A DNA stretch of 64,000 nucleotides from NCBI GenBank assembly GCA_965262595.1, contig OZ253548.1, positions 2,666,001 to 2,730,000 of the forward strand. The letters run 5' to 3'. Made by a program: the position numbers and the translations under genes. The notes beneath the pieces were generated by a model that was not told the DNA's origin, did no database searches, and saw only the letters and a list, made by a program, of their open reading frames with translations. Source of the DNA: CATQHB01 sp965262595 (GTDB taxonomy: Bacteria; Chloroflexota; Dehalococcoidia; Lucifugimonadales; UBA3495). Below are positions 35,175 to 43,161 of this stretch, one piece after another. Numbering within the stretch: the stretch's first letter is position 1; each line of letters begins with the position of its first letter.

Positions 35175-36536
35175 ATGATTTATGATGCCGAGCGTCGCGA
35201 TATTTCCATCGCCCTGGGCGGCGACGCTATGATTACTCGCCGGATGCAGGCTTTTCAGGAGGAACGTTTCCTAAAGCTGGTGGAGGTCCTGCGCGGCGCC
35301 GACGTTTCCCTGGTTAATCTGGAGATGCTGTTTCACGATTATGAAAGCAGTTGGCAATGGAGCAGCGCCACCTATACCCGCTCCGACCCCCACAATCTGG
35401 ATGAACTGAAGTGGATGGGCATTGACGCCGTAACCACCGCCAACAACCACTCCTTCGACTTCTCCGAGGGCGGATTTCTGACTACGCTGGAGCACTGCCG
35501 GGAGATTGACCTGGCCTACGCCGGCGGTGGCCGCAATCTGGACGAGGCCCGCTCTCCGGCCTATGTGGACTCGGCCCGGGGCCGGGTAGCGGTAATGGGC
35601 GCTACCAGCACCTTCAGCGAGCAGTCCCGCGCCGGAGCCGGGCGTCCCGATTTTAACGGACGGCCCGGGGTCAACGCCCTGCGCCACGACATTGCCCACC
35701 ATGTGCAGCAGGATGTCTTTGACGCCCTCCGCAAGGCTAACCTGGAGCTGGGCTACGAGGAAGAGGAGGCATTTCATCGCCATTTCGGGTTCCGGGGCAC
35801 GGAGGAAAGCCCGGATTTCGATAGCGAGATTGAGTTCCTGGAGCAAAAGTTCATCCTGGACGAGGAATTCGCCGTCCGCACCGCGCTGAATCGGGAAGAC
35901 CAGGTCGGCATCGGCAACTGGATTCGGGGAGCGCAGAAGCAGGCGGACTGGCTGGTGTATGGCGTCCACTGCCATGAGAGCGGGCCGGACGGGGAGTTTC
36001 ACGGCCATTCCCGCCTGTCTCCGCCCGATTTCCTGAAGGACTTCGCCCGCTGGACGATTGACCAGGGTTGCGCCGCCTTTGTGGGACATGGCCCCCACTT
36101 CCTGCGCGGCATTGAGATTTACAAGAACCGGCCTATTTTTTACAGCCTGGGCAACTTTATCTTTCAGAACGAAAGCGTGCTATGGCTGCCGCACGAGGCC
36201 TATCGCCGCTTTAACCTGGGCTTTGACCATACGCCCGGCGACTACCTGGACACCCGTTCCGGCGGCGGCACCCGCGCCTTTGCCGCCGACCCGGTGTTCT
36301 GGCGGAGTGTAGTGGCGGTATGCAACTATGCCGGCGGCGACCTGAAAGAGGTCATGCTCTACCCGATAGACATGGGCTTTGGCCGCCCGATACCGCAGCG
36401 GGGCCGTCCGTTGCTGGCGGAAGAGCCGGTCGCCCGTCAAACGCTGACGTGGCTGCAAGAGGTGTCCCGTCCCTTCGGCACCGAAATAACCATCGAAGAA
36501 GACAGCGGCGATTTGGTAGGGGTGATACGGGTTTAG
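35175..36536 (+). CDS. CapA-family (PGA_cap metallophosphatase-like) protein
   Basis: The 453-residue protein has the CapA/PgsA pattern: ISIALGGDAMITRRM, VNLEMLFHDY, TTANNHSFDFSEGGF, GVHCHESGPDGEFHGH and AFVGHGPHFLRGIEIYKNRPIFYSLGNFIF, i.e. the acidic/His metal ligands of a metallophosphoesterase-like fold. In capsule loci CapA helps make poly-gamma-glutamate, but stand-alone members occur widely and no capB/capC is here. The ATG at 35175 follows AAGGAGG. No signal peptide is evident. Confidence 0.87.
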   Translation: MIYDAERRDISIALGGDAMITRRMQAFQEERFLKLVEVLRGADVSLVNLEMLFHDYESSWQWSSATYTRSDPHNLDELKWMGIDAVTTANNHSFDFSEGGFLTTLEHCREIDLAYAGGGRNLDEARSPAYVDSARGRVAVMGATSTFSEQSRAGAGRPDFNGRPGVNALRHDIAHHVQQDVFDALRKANLELGYEEEEAFHRHFGFRGTEESPDFDSEIEFLEQKFILDEEFAVRTALNREDQVGIGNWIRGAQKQADWLVYGVHCHESGPDGEFHGHSRLSPPDFLKDFARWTIDQGCAAFVGHGPHFLRGIEIYKNRPIFYSLGNFIFQNESVLWLPHEAYRRFNLGFDHTPGDYLDTRSGGGTRAFAADPVFWRSVVAVCNYAGGDLKEVMLYPIDMGFGRPIPQRGRPLLAEEPVARQTLTWLQEVSRPFGTEITIEEDSGDLVGVIRV

Positions 36537-36552
36537 GGGGACCTACTTTGTA

Positions 36553-36593
36553 AATGATACGCCCTGGAGTTTCCTTCCCGGGCGTATTGTTTT
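36553..36593 (+). terminator. Intrinsic terminator after capA
   Basis: The arms ATACGCCC (36557-36564) and GGGCGTAT (36580-36587) close a 15-base loop, followed by TGTTTT. It starts 17 bases after the capA stop and also faces the convergent DUF4276 gene. Confidence 0.8.
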
Positions 36594-36604
36594 GCTGGCG
36601 GTCT

Positions 36605-37246
36605 TTAGGCGGCGAGGGATTCCAGGTGTGAGAGCCAAGCGTTGAAGCGGGGGCACTCGCGGCGGACGGTTGGGAGGCCGATTTCCTGAGCTATCAAAGG
36701 GCCATTTATGCGCTTGTTGTAGGTAGGGATTGCTTGCGCTATTCGCTTACTGGGAGCAGTATCGGGGTGGTCGTTGATGTCTTCCGGAGTGGAAAAGTGC
36801 TCGCGAACGCTTTCCAATTGCTTCACAACCGCTGTATTCGCCCCTAGAACATCACTAAAGGCCTTTACATCTGAGAAAAGCAATCCTTCAAACTCGTGCC
36901 GTTGAACGTACAGAATTACTTTTCTTTCGTCCCAACCAAGATTCACCTTCTTTTCGACTTCGCGCTTAATGTCGTGTTCGAGTTGCTTCACAGTGCTAGT
37001 ACCCTTGTCTTTGAACCCGTAGTAGTCAACCAGCGAAGTTACAAAGTCGAAACGGTGATAATTAGTTGCCAGATCCGAAGCCAGTCGGTCGATACTGACG
37101 TTACCGCCGCTTCTGAAGGATCTGCGAGCCCTTCCCAGCAATATCGGTGTTGGATAAATCTCCCTCGAATGCAAATGTAGGGCGAGGACCTGATCGACGA
37201 AATCCTCCTCGGTTTCCCCCTCTACGGTGATGGCCAAGCGAATCAC
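36605..37246 (-). CDS. DUF4276-family protein, likely TOPRIM-like partner of the ATPase
   Basis: The 213-residue product from the GTG at 37246 has IRLAITVEGETEEDFV at its N-terminus and VQRHEFEGLLFSDVKAF in the middle, the conserved acidic blocks of DUF4276. This family is distantly TOPRIM-like and is often paired with a RecF/OLD-type ATPase in putative phage-defence pairs. The start overlaps the ATPase stop as GTGA, a four-base coupling. An alternative GTG at 37276 would overlap more. The gene is less GC-rich than the cox genes, suggesting transfer. The function, perhaps nuclease or tRNA targeting, is inference. Confidence 0.82.
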   Translation of the reverse strand: MIRLAITVEGETEEDFVDQVLALHLHSREIYPTPILLGRARRSFRSGGNVSIDRLASDLATNYHRFDFVTSLVDYYGFKDKGTSTVKQLEHDIKREVEKKVNLGWDERKVILYVQRHEFEGLLFSDVKAFSDVLGANTAVVKQLESVREHFSTPEDINDHPDTAPSKRIAQAIPTYNKRINGPLIAQEIGLPTVRRECPRFNAWLSHLESLAA

Positions 37247-38379
37247 GGACGCCCACCCAGCACATTCTTCTGCCACAATTCTCCCGTTGTGTATTCCTCA
37301 AGCCAGTGCTTTAGATATTCGTCATCTTGCCGGCTAACCTTCGTCTGCCCGTCCTTCAGTTCCATGACGAAGATTTCATTCGGGGCAAACTCATCCACCA
37401 GCAACGGCGATTGGGTAGCCACTATAACCTGTCGCTGAAATGACATGACCTTAATCATGGCGCCGACTAAGGAAATCGCCGAAGGGTGCAAGCCCAGTTC
37501 CGGTTCGTCCAGCAGAATTACATCGGGCAACATTTCCGGCGGCAGGTTAAGCAGAGTTACCAATGCAAAGAAGCGTAACGAACCGTCAGAAGTGAGGTGG
37601 GCGCCGATTATTTTGTCGGACCATTTGGCCTTCCACCTCAGCATTACCCTCCCGTAGTCCTCTTCTATTGCGAAACTGTCAAAGCCCGGCAGAACACGGC
37701 TTATTTGCTTGCATATTAGCTCATATCTTTTTAAGTCGTGGTGTTCCAAACGATATAATACAGCAGCCAGATTACCACCATGACTGCGCAGCTGATAGTT
37801 TTCATGCACGTCCCATTTGTTCTTGAGATTCGAACCGTCGGACGTATCATGGAATTGGTAAGCGGAACAATTCCGAAGCAGATTGACAATCACCCTGATA
37901 GTATTCTGGTTGATTCCCGGGTAATTGGGTGTCTGAGCGGCCTCCACAATATTGGCTTCCAAATGGCCGCTGCCAAGTGATTGCCAAGGCGCCTCTTTTG
38001 CCGAATCTTGGTATTCTCTGCTAAAACGCAACTCTTCCTGAGTGAACAGAAAACGATCCGGGTTGGCATGGGACAAAGCAAACCGGTAGTCATTGCGCCC
38101 GCTACTGGTCCGCATTGATATTTCACCGGTCAATCTGGGAGTACGGGTATTGCCCCCGAACAGTTGATCATCTGCACCTCCTTGCCTGGCGACGAATTCG
38201 CCTAGCTGTCGAGACCTGAGCATCCAGCTCAACATTTCAAAGAAACGAATGAAGTTAGACTTGCCCGAGCCGTTGGGTCCAATCAACACGGCTGCGTTGG
38301 GTATATTGGTAAGCTCCATATCGGCCAGAGAGCGGAAGCCCTGAATCTTAACCGATTCTATCTTGTTGGTCAGCGCCAT
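37243..38379 (-). CDS. AAA-family ATPase (RecF/AAA_21-like), partner of DUF4276 protein
   Basis: The 378-residue protein has Walker A GPNGSGKS (34-41), an ABC-like signature region (LTSDGSLRF, 262-270), Walker B VILLDEPELGLHP (287-299) and the ATQSP switch (321-325). No TOPRIM or nuclease domain is fused; that role may belong to the DUF4276 protein encoded next. The start is ATG 38379: it overlaps the end of coxG so that coxG's stop codon lies inside ATGGCGCTGA. The upstream open frame is spurious. The architecture resembles AbiL, PARIS and OLD-type defence pairs, but the exact system is not identified. Confidence 0.85.
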   Translation of the reverse strand: MALTNKIESVKIQGFRSLADMELTNIPNAAVLIGPNGSGKSNFIRFFEMLSWMLRSRQLGEFVARQGGADDQLFGGNTRTPRLTGEISMRTSSGRNDYRFALSHANPDRFLFTQEELRFSREYQDSAKEAPWQSLGSGHLEANIVEAAQTPNYPGINQNTIRVIVNLLRNCSAYQFHDTSDGSNLKNKWDVHENYQLRSHGGNLAAVLYRLEHHDLKRYELICKQISRVLPGFDSFAIEEDYGRVMLRWKAKWSDKIIGAHLTSDGSLRFFALVTLLNLPPEMLPDVILLDEPELGLHPSAISLVGAMIKVMSFQRQVIVATQSPLLVDEFAPNEIFVMELKDGQTKVSRQDDEYLKHWLEEYTTGELWQKNVLGGRP

Positions 38380-38846
38380 GGCTTCAACCCCCCTTCGCCC
38401 ACTACCCCCGCCAGATTCCTGGCGAACTCTTCCATGGTGGCGGCGGCTTTGCGGCGGATTATCGGCTGGCCCAGGGTTCCCAGGGTTCCCATAAAGGCCG
38501 TGTCGGTAACTATTACCAGCTCCGTCTGAACGTCCGATTTCGGCGTTATGCGCAGTTCCATATTGACGCGCACCGAACCGCCAATTCGCCGGTCCGAGGC
38601 TTCCAGCAGCAGTTGAGCTACCCCTTCCTCGGCGTCCTGCTCCAGTATCTGCACACTCCCCGACAGGTTCACCCGCATCGGCCCGGCCTGGGCTTGCAGC
38701 GTTCCCACGAACCGGTTGTCCCGCTCCCCGTCGGCAACCAAATCCCGCAGGCCGGGAACGCACCTGGCCACTCGTGGAATGTCCAGCATCAGGTTCCAGG
38801 TCGTCTCCCGGTCGGCGGGCACCAGGCATTGGTTCTCCAGCTTCAC
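38370..38846 (-). CDS. coxG: CoxG-like SRPBCC protein (CO dehydrogenase subunit G family)
   Basis: The 158-residue protein has the SRPBCC pattern of CoxG: MKLENQCLVPADRETTWNLM, VPGLRDLVADGE and AAATMEEFARNLAGVV. CoxG anchors or assembles molybdenum hydroxylases of the CO dehydrogenase type. It starts with GTG (38846), four bases after the coxM stop at 38851, and its end overlaps the next gene's ATG by ten bases. The whole cox string shares one strand. The large CoxL subunit is not in this window. Confidence 0.88.
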   Translation of the reverse strand: MKLENQCLVPADRETTWNLMLDIPRVARCVPGLRDLVADGERDNRFVGTLQAQAGPMRVNLSGSVQILEQDAEEGVAQLLLEASDRRIGGSVRVNMELRITPKSDVQTELVIVTDTAFMGTLGTLGQPIIRRKAAATMEEFARNLAGVVGEGGLKPWR

Positions 38847-38850
38847 CGGC

Positions 38851-39732
38851 CTACTCCCGCCCGGCCGCGGCCAAAGCTTGCCGGATGGCGCGGCGGGTGA
38901 AGACCTCGGCCATCTCCCGCTTGTACTCCGCCGAACCGCGGTGGTCGTCCAGCGGGTCCACCACCGCCTGGACTGTGGCCGCCGCTGCCTGGATGGTGTC
39001 GTCGGTCAGGCTCTGTCCCCGCAGCGCGTCCTCGGCCTCGGTGGCCCGGATGGGGGTAAGGCCGACCGACCCCAGGACAATTCGCGCCTCGCGGCAAGTG
39101 TTGCCTTCGCCGGGCGTTACTACGGCGGCTACCGATACGGTAGCGTAGTCGTCAGCGGTGCGGGGCAGGAACTTCAGATAGACGGCGCCGGAACCCGCCG
39201 GGGCCGGGGATATTACCAGACCGGTGATAATTTCGCCGGGCCGCACGTCGGTATCAAAGTAGTCCAGGAATAACTCCTCCGCCGGCAGGATGCGCTCTTC
39301 GCCGTTGGCCGAGGACAGGATTACCGAGGCGCCCAGAGCGATGAGAGCCGGGGGTGGGTCCTGATTGGGGTCGCCGTGGGCCAAGCCGCCGCCAACGGTA
39401 GCCATGTTGCGGATGCGCGGCGTGGCGACCTGGTGATAGGCCTGGGATACCAGCGGCAGCCGGTCGGCCACCAGCGGACTGTTTTCTACCTGACGCTGGG
39501 AGCACAGGGCGCCAATGCGGACACTGCCGTCACCGTTGCCGGTTTCCCTGATGTCGCCCAGGCCGGGAATGCCTCGCAGTCCGATGACGTGGCCCGGTTG
39601 GGAGAAGCGCTGCTTCATCTGGAGTACCAGGGCGGTGCCGCCGGACATCAGCCGGGCATCCTCCCCGTGGGCCGCCAGCAGCGCAAAGGCTTCTTCCAGT
39701 TGGGCGGGACGGTGAAACTCAAAATCTATCAT
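38851..39732 (-). CDS. coxM: FAD-binding subunit (CoxM/XdhB type) of a molybdenum hydroxylase
   Basis: The 293-residue protein has the FAD-binding motifs AHGEDARLMSGGTALVLQMK and TVGGGLAHGDPNQD, plus ATPRIRNMATVGG, of the CO dehydrogenase/xanthine dehydrogenase medium subunit. It passes electrons between the iron-sulfur subunit and FAD to a carrier. The start ATG overlaps coxS by four bases (ATGA). Without the large subunit in the window, the substrate (CO, xanthine or another heterocycle) cannot be assigned. Confidence 0.92.
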   Translation of the reverse strand: MIDFEFHRPAQLEEAFALLAAHGEDARLMSGGTALVLQMKQRFSQPGHVIGLRGIPGLGDIRETGNGDGSVRIGALCSQRQVENSPLVADRLPLVSQAYHQVATPRIRNMATVGGGLAHGDPNQDPPPALIALGASVILSSANGEERILPAEELFLDYFDTDVRPGEIITGLVISPAPAGSGAVYLKFLPRTADDYATVSVAAVVTPGEGNTCREARIVLGSVGLTPIRATEAEDALRGQSLTDDTIQAAAATVQAVVDPLDDHRGSAEYKREMAEVFTRRAIRQALAAAGRE

Positions 39733-40223
39733 TGGCTTGCCTGCGTCCGTTTTTCAGATGTAGCAGAGCCGATGGCCTGGACCACCGACTCCAGGATTTT
39801 GTAGTAGCCGGTGCAGCGGCACAAGTTGCCCATCATCCAGTCCCTGATTTCCGCCTCGGTGGGGTTGGGATTGGCGTCGAGCAGGGCCTTGGCCGCCATC
39901 ACCTGGCCCGGAGTGCAAATGCCGCACTGGAAGCCGCCGTAGTCGATAAAAGCCTGCTGTACCGGGTGGAGCCGCCCGTCCTGGGCCAGTCCCTCAATGG
40001 TGGTGATTTCCGAGCCGTCCACCGCCGCCGCCAGGGTGATGCACGAGGCTACCATCTCGCCGTCCACCAGGACGGTGCAGGCGCCGCAAACGCCCACGCT
40101 GCAACCCTCCTTGGTGCCGGTCAGTCCCAGGTCATAACGCAGGAAATCCACCAACAGCCGCCGGGCCGGCGCTTCCATTTCATGGCTGACTCCGTTAACG
40201 CTCAAACTAATGCGTTGGGCCAT
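39729..40223 (-). CDS. coxS: (2Fe-2S)-binding subunit (CoxS/XdhC type) of a molybdenum hydroxylase
   Basis: The 164-residue protein has the plant-ferredoxin-like cluster GCSVGVCGACTVLVDGEMVASC and the second cluster domain CGICTPGQVMAAKALL...GNLCRCTGYYKIL, typical of the small subunit. It is the first gene of coxS-coxM-coxG. GAGGGA lies before the ATG. A structured inverted-repeat region (40311-40381) lies in its leader. Confidence 0.94.
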   Translation of the reverse strand: MAQRISLSVNGVSHEMEAPARRLLVDFLRYDLGLTGTKEGCSVGVCGACTVLVDGEMVASCITLAAAVDGSEITTIEGLAQDGRLHPVQQAFIDYGGFQCGICTPGQVMAAKALLDANPNPTEAEIRDWMMGNLCRCTGYYKILESVVQAIGSATSEKRTQASQ

Positions 40224-40310
40224 ATCTATTTCTGTCCCTCGATTCTTGCCGGTTAAGTTCCGCAGGCTTTTTCACTGTTGCAAAACTGCTGCGGATATAG
40301 GGAAGAATAC

Positions 40311-40381
40311 CTGGCCCCATACTATACCAACCGCCGTTGTCGGGGCAAGTTGGGCTGGCGGTGTGAGTAGTATGGGGCCAG
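40311..40381. promoter_or_regulatory. Large inverted repeat in the leader of coxS
   Basis: The arms CTGGCCCCATACTA (40311-40324) and TAGTATGGGGCCAG (40368-40381) are exact complements around 43 bases, with a smaller nested pair ACCGCC/GGCGGT. Another pair, CCGCAG/CTGCGG, lies to the left (40259-40293). It may be a regulatory leader or a REP-type element. The rest of 40224-40615 has CCCTCACC/GGGTGAGGG-type repeats (about 40438-40520) and no gene. Confidence 0.5.
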
Positions 40382-40615
40382 GCAGTCACGCCTGAATCAC
40401 CTGCGCTCTATCCAGCCGTCCTTCACCAGAGCAATTCCCTCACCTCGACCCTCTCCCCAAAGGAGAGGGAGTAGATTCGCCCCCTTCATCAAGGAGATGG
40501 GCCGGGGGTGAGGGCTGGCGCCGGAACGAACCTGAATCGGCGCAGTTAAAAATCGAGTGCCCGGTGACGGATGCCGGTTGCCCGACATCTTGGTTTACGC
40601 TAGAGTGTAGGTAAG

Positions 40616-41104
40616 ATGTTGAACTTTATGCGAAAAGACCAGCAGCAAACGCCGCTCCTCATCCTGCGGGCTTGGGTCAAGTACTCCGCCATCATTCCGG
40701 TAGCTATGCCTCTATTGTTTGCGCTGCTGCTGGGATGCTTCGCTGCCCTGATGGGCGTGTCGCCGCTGGAGTGGGCTTTGAACTTTTTGGTCGACGCTTG
40801 CATTGTTCTGTCCCCGGTCGTCGTTCAATTATGGTTTGCGGCGTATCTCATGGTAGTCATCTACTACGGCGTAGGTCGGGAACTGATTAACCTGACTACC
40901 CAGCAACCGCTGTCTTTTTCTTTGGTAACCTTCTACGCCCGGCTCCGGCAGTGGATGGCCCGAGGTATGCTCCCCGTCTTTACCGGCGCCAGCCCAACCC
41001 TGCCGGCTGGCTTGACCGTCAGCCCCGGCGAGTTTTTCCAACCCGGCCCCACCGGGTTGCTCCCGTCATCCCTCCTGACCGGTTCCGCCCCTCGTCTGGA
41101 ATAG
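40616..41104 (+). CDS. Membrane protein of unknown function
   Basis: The 162-residue protein has hydrophobic segments at about 26-50 (AIIPVAMPLLFALLLGCFAAL) and 52-88 (a longer region with VVQLWFAAYLMVVIYYGVG), then a Pro/Ser/Gly-rich tail. No family is recognised. No strong ribosome site is seen before the ATG at 40616. It precedes a lipoprotein gene on the same strand. Confidence 0.5.
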   Translation: MLNFMRKDQQQTPLLILRAWVKYSAIIPVAMPLLFALLLGCFAALMGVSPLEWALNFLVDACIVLSPVVVQLWFAAYLMVVIYYGVGRELINLTTQQPLSFSLVTFYARLRQWMARGMLPVFTGASPTLPAGLTVSPGEFFQPGPTGLLPSSLLTGSAPRLE

Positions 41105-41225
41105 CCCCAGAGTTCTCCCAGTTATAGCCCGTTAACCCGGCGCGCCTTGCGTCCGGGCGGTCGCAGCATGGCCTGTTACCGGGCCGAGCCGGCCTATTGC
41201 TATTTATCTTTTGGAGAATTCTGAT

Positions 41226-42101
41226 ATGAAATTACCTATTCCTTTCACCTCTCGATCCCGTCAAGCATTGGTATTGCTCATTGCGCTGGTGGCGGTACTG
41301 GCTACCGCTCTGGCGGCCTGCACTGCGCCGCCGCCAGCGCCAACCCCGGATATTCCGGCTACGGTTACCGCCCAAGTGCAGACACACCTGGATTCCGTGC
41401 CGACCACTACGCCGGCGCCCACTTACACGCCCTATCCAACGGCAACTCCGTACCCGACGCCGACCACGGCGCCAACGGCTACACCCTATCCCACCGCCAC
41501 CCCACGGCCAACTTATACACCTTACCCAACGGCCACACCAACCCCGACGGCTATTCCCACTCGGACGCCCAGCCCTACTGTTACGCCCACTGCTACTCCC
41601 CGTCTGGCACCAACGGCGACTCTTGCTCCAACGCTGGTAGAATATAGTGACACTGATGGGAGCTACACGATAAAGGTACCAAGAGATTGGGATAGGGAAA
41701 TCGAGTTCTTTGAAGATTATGAGAAAGGAATGCGGGTCAGTTTTTCTGGGCCTGATGGTGTTGTAGGCATATCCATATTTGCTATTTATTCCGAATGGGG
41801 ATGGATCGATGACTCGGATTCATACATCAATGGTGTATTTGAGAATATGGAGGAAAATCTAATTGAAGGGACGTTGGAAATCCGGAAGAAGCGTCCATCC
41901 CAAAATGGGGGCGTGTACGTTAGCTCGAGTTACCAAAGAGTAGGGGCTTGCCCTGTCGACTCGGTTTTCGAGTCTTTAGTTTTGCGCAAATGGCTATTTC
42001 TTGTCGAAGTGTACGCCTGCCAGCGTCAGTTCAGCCAGTTTGAGGACTTGTTGCTGGACTCCATTAACAGCTTCACACCCACTGCTTACGGGCGCCGATA
42101 A
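41226..42101 (+). CDS. Lipoprotein with Thr-Pro-rich linker and PsbP-like C-terminal domain
   Basis: The 291-residue protein has a signal peptide ending in the lipobox LAAC (Cys32). A linker of about 90 residues rich in TPYPTATP repeats follows, then a C-terminal domain (from about 135) beginning VEYSDTDGSYTIKVPRDWD, which by pattern resembles the PsbP/Mog1-like fold found in bacterial lipoproteins. The ATG at 41226 follows GGAGAA. The linker is like that of the protease at 19802-21252. The second half is less GC-rich than the genome average. The function is unknown. Confidence 0.75.
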   Translation: MKLPIPFTSRSRQALVLLIALVAVLATALAACTAPPPAPTPDIPATVTAQVQTHLDSVPTTTPAPTYTPYPTATPYPTPTTAPTATPYPTATPRPTYTPYPTATPTPTAIPTRTPSPTVTPTATPRLAPTATLAPTLVEYSDTDGSYTIKVPRDWDREIEFFEDYEKGMRVSFSGPDGVVGISIFAIYSEWGWIDDSDSYINGVFENMEENLIEGTLEIRKKRPSQNGGVYVSSSYQRVGACPVDSVFESLVLRKWLFLVEVYACQRQFSQFEDLLLDSINSFTPTAYGRR

Positions 42102-42184
42102 CCTGATGTGGATGGACAACAGTCTCTGGCTGGAAACAGTCTATTGGCTTTTGGCGGGTAACTGGCTCAGAGTTTCGAAACTCT

Positions 42185-42308
42185 CTACAATCACCCCACC
42201 ATGAACAAAGCCAACACCGGGAACAATACCGGGGCTGACACCAACCCTAGCGCCGGGCTTAATGTGGTTGCCGGGGCCTTTTGGCTATACCGGAGGTTAC
42301 ATTGCCCG
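42185..42308 (+). pseudogene. Truncated, frameshifted copy of the 5' end of an NmrA-like gene
   Basis: The sequence includes TACAATCACCCCACC, then ATGAACAAAGCCAACACCGG and a Rossmann start (VVAGAF then a frameshift caused by one extra T in GCCTTTTGGC). It matches the promoter, start and first 30 codons of the intact gene at 43147-43250, with about 30 extra bases in the middle. It is followed directly by the oppositely oriented DUF3782-like gene. Confidence 0.75.
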
Positions 42309-42331
42309 GCGTTGTTTTGCGGTCAGGTGCT

Positions 42332-43033
42332 TCAGGGATAGGGGATGAGGAAGGCGGTTACTTCCTCGGTGGCGGCCTGGTCCTTTTGCGCTTCGTTCAG
42401 GATTGCGGTGATGACGACCGGCGTGACCGGGCCTCCCGTGGCAGCGTTCAAGGTGCTGGCGCGGCGTTTTGCCCGGAGAATGTCATCTTCGTCGGCGATG
42501 AGGGAGATTTCTACTACCACATGGCGGTTACCCGGGTCCGAGATTATGATGTCGGTCTCGTGCAGGTCTATGGACTGCTCAATTGAGATAGCGTTGTTGC
42601 CAAGGGCCTGGGCGATGGCGCTGTTCAGTTGGGGCGCAACCAAGCCGTCCTGAGTCAGCGCCAAGTAAGCATTGTTCAAGCCGAGTTGGTACTGCGTTCG
42701 GTACAAGGCTCTGGTTCGGACTTTGCGTTCGTATTCATTTCCCTCGAAGTTTCCAAAGCGACCTTCCAAGCGGTTCAGCCGTTGGTTGGTTTCGGCATAA
42801 ACGGATTCCAGCCGCTCCATCCGGGTCTCAAAGTTTTCCATCCTGGTTTCTACCAGGGACAACCGTTCATTGGTAAGCCGGTTGTTCTCTTGGGTCAGTT
42901 GGACGAACTCGGCGAACCGAGCGGGCAGCTCCAGCAGTTCTTGGCTCAGCAATATGCTGCGGATTGTGTCCGTCCATTCGGGTTGTTCCTTCAGGATGCG
43001 GACTAGATCGGCGATGTTGTTGATGGTAGTCAT
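42332..43033 (-). CDS. DUF3782-like coiled-coil protein with restriction-endonuclease-like C-terminus
   Basis: The 233-residue protein has a long coiled coil (about 45-100, VETRMENFETRMERLESVYAET) and a C-terminal domain with DIIISDPGNRHVVVEISLIADEDDI, where Asp and the ExS strand fit a PD-(D/E)XK fold. This arrangement is seen in many uncharacterised DUF3782 proteins of cyanobacteria and Chloroflexota. The function is unknown. It lies between a truncated and a full copy of an NmrA-like gene's 5' end, so it looks inserted. Confidence 0.72.
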   Translation of the reverse strand: MTTINNIADLVRILKEQPEWTDTIRSILLSQELLELPARFAEFVQLTQENNRLTNERLSLVETRMENFETRMERLESVYAETNQRLNRLEGRFGNFEGNEYERKVRTRALYRTQYQLGLNNAYLALTQDGLVAPQLNSAIAQALGNNAISIEQSIDLHETDIIISDPGNRHVVVEISLIADEDDILRAKRRASTLNAATGGPVTPVVITAILNEAQKDQAATEEVTAFLIPYP

Positions 43034-43146
43034 GGGTGTAATTATAGCATCTGCCGGACTGAAGTAGGGCGGAGTCCTAACCGGTTCATTAGTTTGGGTA
43101 ACGCTGGCGGCAGAGGGTTTTGACCGGGAGCGTTCTTGGTATGTGC

Positions 43147-43152
43147 TAAAAT
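43147..43152 (+). promoter_or_regulatory. Extended -10 box close to the start codon (leaderless candidate)
   Basis: TGC plus TAAAAT (43144-43152) is followed after nine bases by the ATG at 43162, and no ribosome site is present, so the mRNA is probably leaderless or nearly so. The remnant copy has TACAAT at the equivalent place. Confidence 0.5.
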
Positions 43153-43161
43153 CACCCCGTC

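Noticed and set aside
37243..38829. A 528-residue version of the AAA ATPase
   Set aside because: The extra 150 residues run antisense-like through coxG in another frame with low-complexity composition; the ATG at 38379 matches the family start and overlaps the coxG stop.
38370..40223. Complete CO dehydrogenase operon
   Set aside because: Only the small and medium subunits and CoxG are here; the catalytic large subunit is missing, so CO oxidation cannot be claimed.
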